32,010 nt of DNA from contig CAZPMT010000057.1 of assembly GCA_964587655.1 (NCBI GenBank), positions 1-32,010 of the forward strand, written 5' to 3'. Below, one piece after another: positions 23,336-31,546 of this stretch (within the stretch, counting starts at the first letter, position 1; the number at the start of each line of letters is the position of its first letter). Both the position numbers and the translations under genes were made by a program. Under the pieces are notes generated by a model. It did no database searches. It saw nothing but the letters and a program-made list of their open reading frames with translations, and was not told where the DNA came from. Source of the DNA: CAZPMT01 sp964587655 (lineage in GTDB: Bacteria > Hydrogenedentota > Hydrogenedentia > Hydrogenedentales > SLHB01).

Positions 23336-25675
23336 TCAGCCTTCATCTTCTTCCTCCTCCAGATCGTAAAATCCGGCCCTGTCCGGCGGGTATGCCAACC
23401 TCCCCAACGCCTCGGCGGCGGCCTCGCGCACCCACTCGCTCTCGTCCTTCAAGCAGGCGATGAGCGCCTCGACGGCACGCGTATCGCCCATCTTTCCCAG
23501 CGCCTCGGCGGCGGTAGCGCGTACCCCCACGTGCTCGTCCTTCAACCAGGCGATGAGGGGCGCCACGGCGGCCTCTCCGAGCCTCCACAACTTCTCGCTG
23601 ATCTCATTATAAGGCCGGCCGCCTTCCGGATGCTGGGGTTGATTGTTACCACGCGCCTGGTCTCTCAGGATGGCGATGGAGGACTCGATCAAAGAGGGAC
23701 CGGGTTTCACTACGTTTTCGGTGTGTCTTAGTCTGCCCAAGGCCTCCGAAGCCGCCTCTTGCAAGTCGGCGTAATTCGCTTCCTCCTGCAAAACGAGCAA
23801 CGGTTCCACGGCCCGCTCATCGCCTAGAACCCCCAAGGCCTCGGCGGCATTCCGACGGACCCACTGCTTGTCGTCTTTCAAGCAGGCAATCAGTGTGTCC
23901 ACGGCCTCAGGTGCCTCCTGCGCCAACTGTTTCCAGTCCCGCTTAGCCAGCAAAAACGTGACGCGCGCCTCTGCGGTCGCGGGTTTGTACCCCAATCGCT
24001 CCAACGCTCGGGCGGCACTAAGATGCACCTTTAGGTCCTCCTCCTTCAGGAGGGCGATGAGCGGTTCCACAGCCCGCGTATCCCCCAGCTTCCCCAACAC
24101 CCTGGCGACCGCCTCACGCACCCAAGGGTCTTCGGCAGACCCCGACGCGAGCCACCGCCAGTCCTGCGGCCAGTCCTTGACTGCCTCACGCGTGAGCACG
24201 GTGATAAGCGGCTCGACCGCCCGCGCATCCCCCAAATTCCCCAAGACCACGACGGTGCTCAATAATACCTCAGGGATATCATTGCCGCGGGCCATGAGCG
24301 ATCCCACCACGTCCGGGGGGGACCCCAGTTTCTTCAACGTCTCGTCGGCTGCCATATGTGCCGACAAATACCCGTCTTTCAGGCATGCGGTGATGGGCTC
24401 GACGGCCCGGGCATCTCCCAGGTTCCCCAACGCCCTTACGGCGCACTCACGCACCCAGCCGTGCTTGTCCTTGCTCAGGCAGGCGATGAGCGGCTCGACG
24501 GCGCGCGCATCTCCCAGCATCGCCAACGCATGGGCGACGCTCACTTGCACACCCTCGACCTCGTCCTTCAGAAGACATGCAATGAGCGGTTCCACGGCCC
24601 GCGCATCCCCCAGCTTCCCCAACGCCTCGGCGGCGCTTGCACGCTCCCCTGTATACTTGTGCTTCAGGCAGCCGATGAGCGGTTCCACGGCCCGCGCATC
24701 CGACAGCATTCCCAACGCCTGGGCGGCCATCTCGCTGTTCACGTCTTCCAGCAGGCAGGCGATGAGCGGTTTCACGGCCCGCCTGTCTCCCAGAACCCCC
24801 AACGCATGGGCGGCGCGGTAACCGTAAGGATCCTCCTTCAGGCAGGCGATGAGTGGCTCCACGGCACGGGCGTCACCCAGCTTCCCCAACGCATCCATGG
24901 CCTTGTAACGCACATCCGAGTCCTCGTCCTTCAGGCAGGCGATGAGCTGTTCCACGGCTGCGGCAGCCTTCCGCGCCAACTGCTCACGCTCTCGCTTCGC
25001 CGCCAGAAACGCGCTACGCGCCTCCTCGGTCGCTGGTTTGTAACCCAACCGCTCCGACGCCCAAGCGGCACTAATGCGCACATCCCGGTCCTCGTCCTTC
25101 AGGCAGGCAACCAGGGGGTCCACCGCCCGCCGATACCCCACATGCCCCAAGAGCACTGCGGCGGCACGGCGCACTTCCCACCACTCGTCCTTCAGGCAGG
25201 TGACGAGCGCTCCCACAGCGCGCTCCTCCACCAGCGTCCGCAATGCCTCCGCGGCGCGGTGACGCGCCTCCAAATCCGGCTCCTTTAACTTGCGGTTGAT
25301 GGAGATCTCCGCCTCCGCGCGTTTTTCATCCTCGGCTTGAATTCGGACGTAGTCGCCGTGGACCCATCCTACGGTGTCTCTATCGGTCTTGACTTTGTAC
25401 CAACCGTCTTTGGGACCTTCAAGGATGTGCAGTTTGGCCCCCTGTTTTGCTTTGGCAACGATCGAATCTGAAACGGAGGGTCCGGACCGAAGATTTAGGA
25501 CATCCCCCGTGACTACGGCCATGCGGTCCGTTACACGAGGTTGGGCCGCGCCGGACGGCGGTGTCGTCACGTTACCCTGTATGGCGGCCGCCACTACGGG
25601 CGCGCTATCAGCGCCCACGGGTAGGCTCACGCCTACCCACAGCACGAGCACTGTAACTGTCCAAATCGTTTTCAT
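23336..25675 (-). CDS. Secreted protein with SH3b domain and many HEAT repeats
   Basis: The 779-residue protein has a signal peptide (MKTIWTVTVLVLWVGVSLPV, then GAD). Residues about 51-113 are a bacterial SH3 domain (VTGDVLNLRSGPSVSD, GWYKVKTDRDTVGWVHGDYV). The rest is a series of about 20 PBS-lyase-type HEAT repeats of roughly 31 residues, each close to AVEPLIACLKDE, VRxxAAxALGxLGDxR. Repeats are nearly identical at DNA level. HEAT solenoids bind other proteins and SH3b domains often bind cell-wall peptides, so a periplasmic scaffold is likely. ATG 25675 has AGGAG seven bases upstream. Signal peptide and upstream region match those of the next HEAT gene, so the two arose by duplication. Substrate unknown. 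Confidence 0.82.
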   Translation of the reverse strand: MKTIWTVTVLVLWVGVSLPVGADSAPVVAAAIQGNVTTPPSGAAQPRVTDRMAVVTGDVLNLRSGPSVSDSIVAKAKQGAKLHILEGPKDGWYKVKTDRDTVGWVHGDYVRIQAEDEKRAEAEISINRKLKEPDLEARHRAAEALRTLVEERAVGALVTCLKDEWWEVRRAAAVLLGHVGYRRAVDPLVACLKDEDRDVRISAAWASERLGYKPATEEARSAFLAAKREREQLARKAAAAVEQLIACLKDEDSDVRYKAMDALGKLGDARAVEPLIACLKEDPYGYRAAHALGVLGDRRAVKPLIACLLEDVNSEMAAQALGMLSDARAVEPLIGCLKHKYTGERASAAEALGKLGDARAVEPLIACLLKDEVEGVQVSVAHALAMLGDARAVEPLIACLSKDKHGWVRECAVRALGNLGDARAVEPITACLKDGYLSAHMAADETLKKLGSPPDVVGSLMARGNDIPEVLLSTVVVLGNLGDARAVEPLITVLTREAVKDWPQDWRWLASGSAEDPWVREAVARVLGKLGDTRAVEPLIALLKEEDLKVHLSAARALERLGYKPATAEARVTFLLAKRDWKQLAQEAPEAVDTLIACLKDDKQWVRRNAAEALGVLGDERAVEPLLVLQEEANYADLQEAASEALGRLRHTENVVKPGPSLIESSIAILRDQARGNNQPQHPEGGRPYNEISEKLWRLGEAAVAPLIAWLKDEHVGVRATAAEALGKMGDTRAVEALIACLKDESEWVREAAAEALGRLAYPPDRAGFYDLEEEEDEG

Positions 25676-25800
25676 GTTCCTGCTCCTTCTATCGGCGTCT
25701 TCGGGCACACGGTCCGTTGCAACACGGGGTTAGCGTTCGCCCTTGCCCAGGTAGTTCTGCGGATCAAAATCGGCAATGTCAATCTTCCCGTAGTCTTTGG
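25671..25800. repeat. Duplicated tail-leader module before the SH3b-HEAT gene
   Basis: This stretch covers the last codons of the second HEAT gene, the short gap and the first codons of the SH3b-HEAT gene. It is strongly similar to 27541-27668, including the coding tail DYGKIDIADFDPxNYLGKGE and the GTTTTCATGTTCCTGCTCC start region. This is direct evidence of tandem duplication. Confidence 0.7.
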
Positions 25801-27547
25801 GTGGCGCGTAAGCCTCCACATGCCGCCTGGCGGGCGCGGGGCCTACCTCTTGCTCTTCACCCTCCTCGGATCTGACCAACTGCCACGTGTTGTCAATACG
25901 CGAGTAGTTGAACTTGTATTCGGTCCACCACCCCCATGTCCCCATCCCACGGACGCCGCTGTTACGAACGGTAAAGGTCTTTGTTCCCATTTTTACTCCG
26001 TCAAATGGGTCTCCTTTCACTCCACCGTCGCAGGTAGAACAACTGACGATCTTGTCATTGCGCTTGACCAGTTTTAGCGCCCCCGTTGCATCACGAGCCA
26101 AGATGAGCAGCGGCCTCTGGCCTTTTTCTATGTCAGGGTCCTCCGGTTTTTCCTTCTCCTTCTCGAGCACCAGGATGTAATCGGGTGTCCCATCGCCATT
26201 CAGGTCCGCGCTCGCTATCTTGAGTAATCGCGTTCCTTCTTCGATGAAGGGCTTTACCTCGGGCACGCCCAACCGTACCAGGACCTCCGCCGCCGCATCG
26301 CGGAGCTCTTCATTCTCGTCCATCAGGCAGTCGATGAGGGGCTTTACAGCGGCGGATCCCTCTTGCACCAAGGGTTCCCAGGCCCGCTTCGCTATCAAGA
26401 ATGTAATACGCGCGTCCGGTGTAGCGGGATTGTATCCCAAAGTTTCCAGTGCCGCCGCTGCCATGCTGCGCACCCCTGCGGACTTGTCCTTCAACCAGGA
26501 GACTAGCATGTCCGCCGCGGCAGGGCCTTCCTGCTTCAACTGGTCCCAACTCCGGTTTGCCGCCAAAAAAAGAATCCGCGCCTCCATGGTTGCAGGTTGG
26601 TAGCCCAATTTTCCCAACGCCTCGGCGGCCCTCTGGCACAGCGACTCGTCCTTGTCCTTGAGGGAAGCGACTAGCGGTTCTACCGCCCGCGCGTCGCCTA
26701 ACTGTCCCAACGCGTCGGCGGCGTCTTGGCGCACGCCACCGTACTCATCCTCCAGACAGGCGATCAGCGGCTTCACCGCGCGCCCATCGCCCAACTTACC
26801 CAGCGCTGAAATGGTCCAATAGCGCATATTCGCGTCCGCGTCCTTCAAGCAGGCGATCAGCGGCTCTACGGCCCGCACGTCGCCCAACTGCCCCAACACC
26901 TCGGCGGCCTTCGTACGTATTGACTCGTCCTTGAGGCAGGCGATCAGCGGTTCTACGGCGGCGGGTCCTTCCTTTACCAACTGTTCCCAGTCCCATTTCG
27001 CTATCAGGAAAGTAACGCGCGCTTCCGTGGTCTCGGGTTTGTATTTCAAGGTCTCCAAAGCCTGCGCAGCGCTGTAACGCGCACCACCGTTCCCCTTCTT
27101 CAGGCTGGCAATCAGCGGATCCATGGCCCGCGCATCGCCGATGGCGCCCAGCGCCTGGGCTGCCCAATATCGCACCCGATTGTTCTCGTCCCTCAGGCCG
27201 GCGATCAGCGGGTCCACGGCGGCAGAGCCCAGTTTCCCTAGTGCCTCTGCAACGCTACCCGCCCCCTCTTCGTTCTCGTCTTTCAGGCAGGCGATGAGCG
27301 CGTCCACGGCCCGGGCGTCGCCCAGATTGCCCAACGCCACGGCCGCATCCTGACGCACATCCTCGTCCTCGTCTTGCAGGCAGGCGATGAGCGTTTCTAC
27401 TGCAGCGGATTTCTCCGCCGTCCCCGCCGCCGATGTAAGGCCTTCCGCAGGCTTCGAGCCACTCTCCTCTGTCTTTTCATCAGCGCCCGCGGGCAGCCAC
27501 ACGCCCGCCCATAGCACCAACACCGCAATGGCACAAATCGTTTTCAT
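25730..27547 (-). CDS. Secreted HEAT-repeat protein with C-terminal VCBS-like region
   Basis: The 605-residue protein has a signal peptide (MKTICAIAVLVLWAGVWLPA, then GAD) nearly the same as its neighbour's. HEAT repeats of about 31 residues follow up to about residue 435. The end has an FG-GAP/VCBS-like strand (ASADLNGDGTPDYILVLE) and a conserved region found at the ends of bacterial secreted proteins (RPLLILARDATGALKLVKRN, CSTCDGGVKGDPFDGVKM, WWTEYKFNY, WQLVRSE). The tail DYGKIDIADFDPQNYLGKGE is also found as a remnant after purC. ATG 27547 has the same AGGAG spacing as its neighbour. Probably a periplasmic or surface protein-binding scaffold; the partner is unknown. Confidence 0.8.
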   Translation of the reverse strand: MKTICAIAVLVLWAGVWLPAGADEKTEESGSKPAEGLTSAAGTAEKSAAVETLIACLQDEDEDVRQDAAVALGNLGDARAVDALIACLKDENEEGAGSVAEALGKLGSAAVDPLIAGLRDENNRVRYWAAQALGAIGDARAMDPLIASLKKGNGGARYSAAQALETLKYKPETTEARVTFLIAKWDWEQLVKEGPAAVEPLIACLKDESIRTKAAEVLGQLGDVRAVEPLIACLKDADANMRYWTISALGKLGDGRAVKPLIACLEDEYGGVRQDAADALGQLGDARAVEPLVASLKDKDESLCQRAAEALGKLGYQPATMEARILFLAANRSWDQLKQEGPAAADMLVSWLKDKSAGVRSMAAAALETLGYNPATPDARITFLIAKRAWEPLVQEGSAAVKPLIDCLMDENEELRDAAAEVLVRLGVPEVKPFIEEGTRLLKIASADLNGDGTPDYILVLEKEKEKPEDPDIEKGQRPLLILARDATGALKLVKRNDKIVSCSTCDGGVKGDPFDGVKMGTKTFTVRNSGVRGMGTWGWWTEYKFNYSRIDNTWQLVRSEEGEEQEVGPAPARRHVEAYAPPKDYGKIDIADFDPQNYLGKGER

Positions 27548-27668
27548 GTTCCTGCTCCTTCTGTCGGCGTCTTCAGGCAGGCGGCCCGCTACGACACGGT
27601 TTGTTTCTCACCCTTGCCCAGGTAGTTCTCCGGATCAAAATCGGCAATATCTATCTTTCCGTAGTCTA
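27541..27668. repeat. Duplicated tail-leader module before the second HEAT gene
   Basis: This is the other copy of the module at 25671-25800. It contains the tail of the lost third HEAT gene, the short gap with CGGCGTCTTC, and the start of the second HEAT gene. Confidence 0.7.
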
Positions 27669-27750
27669 TGAGAGGCGTGTAGACACTCGCCTCTTCGTTC
27701 GACTGTGCCTCGAACTCCTCGGCACTCCTGATGTTGTTCGTCCCATCCGA
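27589..27750 (-). pseudogene. Tail remnant of a third HEAT-family gene, fused after purC
   Basis: Directly after the purC TAG, in the same frame, 53 codons read SDGTNNIRSAEEFEAQSNEE, ASVYTPLIDY, GKIDIADFDPENYLGKGEKQ, TVS and stop. The last 20 or so residues match the C-terminus of the second HEAT protein almost exactly. It has no start of its own. It is therefore the 3' end of a lost third family member joined to purC by deletion or recombination. Reading through the purC amber codon would append it. Confidence 0.75.
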
Positions 27751-28641
27751 CTAACTCGTCAGAAGCCGCAACGCCTCAGCGTATTTCTCGGCGGTCTTAC
27801 AAACGATTTCGTCCGGCAGTTCCGGTGCGGGTGGTTGCTTGTCCCAGCCGATTTGGATTAGATAGTCGCGCACGTACTGCTTGTCGAAACTCGGCGGGGA
27901 CACGCCAATGCGGTATTTCTCCATCGGCCAGAATCGGGACGAGTCCGGCGTGAGTACTTCGTCGATCAACGTGAGCTTGCCCTCCACCAGACCGAATTCA
28001 AACTTGGTATCGGCAATAATGATGCCGCGCCGGGCAGCGTAGGCCGCCGCGTCGGAGTACAGTCGCAAACTGGCTTGGCGAACCTGCGTGGCTAACGTCA
28101 GGCCAAGGATCTCGGTAGCCTGCTCAAAAGATATGTTCTCGTCATGGGTCCCCTCCGGGGCCTTTGTCGCCGGGGTGAAGATCAGCGCCGGCAGCCTTTC
28201 AGATTCCTCAAGTCCTTTAGGCAATCTCACTCCACACACCGTGCCTTGTTCCTGGTATTCCTTCCATCCCGACCCGGCGAGATACCCCCTGACGACGGCC
28301 TCAACCGGCAATGGTTCGGCCTTCTGAACCACCATGGACCTGTCTCGCAATGATTCGAAGTCCGGCAAATCCCGATACATCGATTCGAGGTCCCTCGTGC
28401 AAACATGATTGGGAACGATGTGGCACGTCTTCTCGAACCAGAAGCGGGACATCTGCGTCAAGATGCGGCCCTTCCCTGGTATCGGTGTGGGAAGAACGAC
28501 GTCAAAACATGAAATCCGGTCGGTCGCCACGATCAGCAGCGCGCCTCCCAAATCGTAGACATCCCGGACCTTTCCCCGCTTGATCAATGGAATGCCGGCG
28601 AGATGCGAGTACTGCATGGGACAATCTGCTTGCTTCGACAT
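27751..28641 (-). CDS. purC: SAICAR synthase (phosphoribosylaminoimidazole-succinocarboxamide synthase)
   Basis: PurC joins CAIR and aspartate with ATP in purine synthesis. The 296-residue protein is of the longer type. GKVRDVYDLGGALLIVATDR binds nucleotide; the core continues ISCFDVVLPTPIPGKGRIL, EAVVRGYLAGSGWKEYQ, GIIIADTKFEFG and IDEVLTPDSSRFWP. The start is set by AAGGAG seven bases upstream of the ATG. It is on the same strand as its neighbours. Its stop is followed at once by the HEAT-tail remnant, and its 3' end is copied at 23205-23268. The enzyme itself looks intact. Confidence 0.95.
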   Translation of the reverse strand: MSKQADCPMQYSHLAGIPLIKRGKVRDVYDLGGALLIVATDRISCFDVVLPTPIPGKGRILTQMSRFWFEKTCHIVPNHVCTRDLESMYRDLPDFESLRDRSMVVQKAEPLPVEAVVRGYLAGSGWKEYQEQGTVCGVRLPKGLEESERLPALIFTPATKAPEGTHDENISFEQATEILGLTLATQVRQASLRLYSDAAAYAARRGIIIADTKFEFGLVEGKLTLIDEVLTPDSSRFWPMEKYRIGVSPPSFDKQYVRDYLIQIGWDKQPPAPELPDEIVCKTAEKYAEALRLLTS

Positions 28642-28774
28642 CGTTTGTCTCCTTATCGCGCGTCTTATGGAACCAGCGCCATGAGCTTCTTCACCTGAAC
28701 ATTAGCATTGAACTAGGCGGCCTCACTCGCAACTTCGTCCGCGAATCCAAGGGCTTGCACGCCCGCTTACCTCA

Positions 28775-30706
28775 TCACGTTTGTATGCGGCACCTTATGC
28801 TTGGCGCATCGTCCATGACGTACGCCCTGTGCTCGGGCATAAGCGACTCATAGTCCTCGACAGAACCGCCGTCGATGCAGCACTCGATAATGCAACGCCC
28901 GGGTGCAATCAAATCGGGTTCCTGAAAGGAGCGAAGATGCTCGACGAAGAAACTGCGCAGAATTTCAGCGCCTTCATCATACCCGTCAACACCCACCTCC
29001 GGCTGAGTGTCGACCTGCAAGAACCAGTTCGCAATCCAAGTCCCTTCTATTCGCATGGATTTCAGCGCGTAGCCGAGGAGGGGACACCGCGCGGGAACGA
29101 TTTGGTCTCGGTTGAAAGGGGACGCTCCTTTGCGCGCGAGATAGTCCCTTGTCAGCCATTGCGGCATGAAGCCGGTGGACCAAGCGCCCACGTGTTGGTT
29201 GGGCGTGAGGATGTAACGGACACGCGGGGTGGCCAGGATCTGGCGGAGCAGAAGGTTGGCTTGTTCCACGCGTCTGCCGGTCGCGAAGGGCCAATAGCTG
29301 CCGACGCCTTCGCTGCTCATTTGTTCGTCAGCGACAATGCTCGGATTGTCATATCCGCGTGGCGCCACAAGACGCCACAGCCAAGCCAAGGAAGGGGGCA
29401 GCAGATGAAATAGGCCTACGATGCCATACGTGGGCTTCTCCCGTGTGCATGGAGGCGTCCGCAGGCCGATGCTGCGAATGTCCACGGCAACCTCGTGCTG
29501 GATGACATAAGGCACGATCCTGCGCGGAAGGATGACGCGAGGGTTGGGACAAGGCGATCCCGGGGCATCCGAGATATGCTCCCAAATGAGAGCGCGGCTT
29601 CGCGGCACAGCGTCGATGTTCAAGAAGAGGAGGGGCGTCCCGGGCATGGCGGTCAGTTTTTCCAGGTCATGGTCCACCCCGTATTCCGCGATGTGATTGA
29701 CCCGAACAAACCAAGCATCTTCTGCATCCACAATCCACAGACGGCCGTCCCCCCGCTGAATATTGGGGTGACACAAAGCCATGTCGTCGCACACGGGGCG
29801 CAGATCGCAAGTTCGCGGGATTTCAAGATACCTCTCCTCGCCGGTCACCAGATTTCTGCCTTTGAGGAGGCGCCCATCAGACAGGCGGTGCGGCTGTTCA
29901 AGCATTTCGCTCTTGCCGCCTCCACTGGCGCCTTCGTGCATGATTGTTAGAACATTGTCATACGGCGTAATCACTTGAACCGCGGAACAATGCGCGGCAA
30001 CCCAACCTTCGCCCTCACCTTGTCGAATCAGCGTACCGTAGATGCCTTTCTTGGCGCTCGGTCCCGGATAGAGATTATATGAGAACACTTCGTGTTGGTC
30101 CGATCTCCTGTTGTGGACGACGATTTGCTTTCCCGCAAAGTGCGTGTGACGGAAAGGCGGGGCCACGTAGATGACTACCTTCGGAGAAAACGAAACCGAT
30201 GCCTCATCGGCGGTTAGGATGCCCTGAAGCAGCGCAAGGCCAAAAGCGAAGACTGCCGCGTTCGCGGGAACAATCGCCAATGCGTCTTCCCCCATCTCCG
30301 GCGGCCCGGTCCGAAACAGAAACACGCCGAGGTCTTGTCGGGAGAGCCATTCAAGAGTCTCTTGCCTCAGTCTCTGGAATTCATATCCGAAGCGTTCCCG
30401 AAAGCGCGGCTTGTCGGTCGGAAACTCGTCGGCAATCACCATACAGTCCGGGTCGCGTCGCCGCATGTACACTTCCGTGTAATTTGCGGCGATCCCATTC
30501 CTGACGCGGGCGACGGTCATTTCAGTAACCAGCCTGCCGTCTGGCAACTCATACTGGACTTCAAAATAGTCGGCGCCGGGAACGCCGAAACTGCATTCCA
30601 ACAATTCATCCACGGACTCGAAAACCCGCACCGACGGGCAGACGCCAAAGACTGCCGACAACTCCTCCGGCAGGGCGAGGCCGCCAAGAAATACCTTATC
30701 CCGCAT
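28775..30706 (-). CDS. DUF4914 family protein, PEPCK-like P-loop
   Basis: The 643-residue protein matches DUF4914, which is distantly related to ATP-dependent phosphoenolpyruvate carboxykinase. A PEPCK-type P-loop, GASGGGKSEM, lies at residues 259-268, and HTHFAGKQIVVHNR and YNLYPGPSAKKGIYG precede it. Further conserved-looking stretches are IVDAEDAWFVRVNHIAEYG, FLNIDAVPRSRALIWEH, IVADEQMSSEGVGSYWPFATG and RVRYILTPNQHVGAW. The enzymatic activity of DUF4914 is not known to me. It starts three bases after the MpsC-like gene, so both are probably co-transcribed. It may be a nucleotide-dependent kinase or carboxykinase relative; this is inference from the P-loop. Confidence 0.8.
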   Translation of the reverse strand: MRDKVFLGGLALPEELSAVFGVCPSVRVFESVDELLECSFGVPGADYFEVQYELPDGRLVTEMTVARVRNGIAANYTEVYMRRRDPDCMVIADEFPTDKPRFRERFGYEFQRLRQETLEWLSRQDLGVFLFRTGPPEMGEDALAIVPANAAVFAFGLALLQGILTADEASVSFSPKVVIYVAPPFRHTHFAGKQIVVHNRRSDQHEVFSYNLYPGPSAKKGIYGTLIRQGEGEGWVAAHCSAVQVITPYDNVLTIMHEGASGGGKSEMLEQPHRLSDGRLLKGRNLVTGEERYLEIPRTCDLRPVCDDMALCHPNIQRGDGRLWIVDAEDAWFVRVNHIAEYGVDHDLEKLTAMPGTPLLFLNIDAVPRSRALIWEHISDAPGSPCPNPRVILPRRIVPYVIQHEVAVDIRSIGLRTPPCTREKPTYGIVGLFHLLPPSLAWLWRLVAPRGYDNPSIVADEQMSSEGVGSYWPFATGRRVEQANLLLRQILATPRVRYILTPNQHVGAWSTGFMPQWLTRDYLARKGASPFNRDQIVPARCPLLGYALKSMRIEGTWIANWFLQVDTQPEVGVDGYDEGAEILRSFFVEHLRSFQEPDLIAPGRCIIECCIDGGSVEDYESLMPEHRAYVMDDAPSIRCRIQT

Positions 30707-30709
30707 AGT

Positions 30710-31075
30710 TCAGTGCCCCTCCTCGGTAGAATGCGATTCTTCTAATATGAAACTCACAATGGCATCGCCTGCCACCGGGTCTACGTTGATGCGGGACCGT
30801 CGGACTGGACGCCCCACGATCGCTGCCACTTCCGTCTCCAACTTGCTTTTCACTGCGTCGAACGCCGCGGAGGATAATTTCTCCAGAAGCTCTCGATTGT
30901 GATCGTCGCTGGCACAGTCCCGCTCAGCCGCGGAGGCGACCTGGCGTAGCGTCACCAGGATGTACGAGTCGTGCAGGTCCACAAGGACCGACTTCGGTTG
31001 GAGCGCCATATACTCGTTCTCGAAGCGAGTTACGGTCTCCGCTATCCGCTGTTTCATGTCGTCAAGTCCGTTCAT
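30710..31075 (-). CDS. MpsC-like (DUF2294) protein, second copy
   Basis: The 121-residue protein is a diverged DUF2294/MpsC-like protein: ETVTRFENEYMALQPKSVLV, LHDSYILVTLRQVASAAERD, LLEKLSSAAFDAVKS, and IVGRPVRRSRINVDPVAGD align with the first copy at 31547-31930. MpsC-like proteins are named for a Staphylococcus membrane-potential/bicarbonate system; no MpsA or MpsB is in the window. I chose ATG 31075 with AAGGA seven bases upstream; the adjacent GTG 31078 is possible. It precedes DUF4914 by three bases. The upstream 300 bases hold a promoter, a structured segment and two terminators. Confidence 0.72.
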   Translation of the reverse strand: MNGLDDMKQRIAETVTRFENEYMALQPKSVLVDLHDSYILVTLRQVASAAERDCASDDHNRELLEKLSSAAFDAVKSKLETEVAAIVGRPVRRSRINVDPVAGDAIVSFILEESHSTEEGH

Positions 31076-31179
31076 CACGGCATCCTTTCCTTTTTGGCCT
31101 TTGGCCTCCCGTCAGCAGGATTCCTAAACGTTAGGTCGAGGTCTTGGATCAGCTTCATCCTTGCGGGAGGGTTACCCCA

Positions 31180-31221
31180 AGAAAAGGGGCCAACGCCTTC
31201 CGTGGGGATGGACGCTGGCCC
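31180..31221 (-). terminator. Intrinsic terminator 2 in the leader of the second MpsC-like gene
   Basis: On the minus strand GGGCCAGCG (31213-31221) pairs with CGTTGGCCC (31187-31195) over nine base pairs, followed by CTTTTCTT. It lies about 105 bases before the MpsC-like start. Confidence 0.6.
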
Positions 31222-31287
31222 GTGATTTGCCCAGCCGGCCTTTCGTTCGAAGGCTTGCTGTCAACGCACTAGGACACCGGGCAGGCA

Positions 31288-31328
31288 AACAAAAAGCCGG
31301 CAACCGCTCTCTTTCGGCGGTTACCGGC
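31288..31328 (-). terminator. Intrinsic terminator 1 in the leader
   Basis: GCCGGTAACCGC and GCGGTTGCCGGC pair over 12 base pairs (one G-T) around a nine-base loop, then TTTTTGTTT follows. It is a strong rho-independent terminator in the minus direction. Confidence 0.8.
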
Positions 31329-31380
31329 CCATCTCTTCAGCAGGTCGCTTCCGCGACCCCCTGTCAATCTGCCTGTTCCT
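31288..31380 (-). ncRNA. Putative 90-nt structured leader or small RNA
   Basis: The segment runs from the predicted start after the promoter at 31387-31416 to terminator 1. It contains GGTCGC-GGAA-GCGACC (31343-31358), a perfect six-pair hairpin with a GNRA-type loop, then the terminator hairpin. CAGGCA near its 5' end can pair with TGCCTG just past the terminator, which could form an alternative fold. It matches none of the common riboswitch classes I compared by eye. It could be a regulated leader of the MpsC-like gene or a free small RNA. Confidence 0.45.
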
Positions 31381-31386
31381 GTGCGG

Positions 31387-31416
31387 AATCTACACGAAAG
31401 AACGATTGTTTGTCAA
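31387..31416 (-). promoter_or_regulatory. Strong putative promoter
   Basis: On the minus strand a perfect TTGACA (31411-31416) and TAGATT (31387-31392) are 18 bases apart. The predicted transcript starts near 31380, about 300 bases before the second MpsC-like gene. Confidence 0.6.
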
Positions 31417-31546
31417 GCAGCCCAAGTCGGCCCCACATCGAGAAGCTAGTGTGAGTTCTTAGAAGGAAGGAAATGCGAGGAGGGTCCGGCAGTTCACTCG
31501 TGTCGGTCGCACTGCGGACGGCCAGCGCAACTGCGTACGGGCTTGG

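Noticed and set aside
23400..27400. Regularly spaced repeats that could suggest a CRISPR array
   Set aside because: The units are about 93 bp, lie in frame in HEAT genes and have no unique spacers; no cas gene is near.
28690..28760. Third copy of the purC end before purC itself (GACGAAGTTGC and following)
   Set aside because: Similarity is about 15 of 24 bases and does not extend; it may be chance.
31288..31380. SAM-I, glycine, ZTP, c-di-GMP or SRP RNA identity for the structured leader
   Set aside because: The conserved cores of these RNAs are not present; only generic hairpins match.
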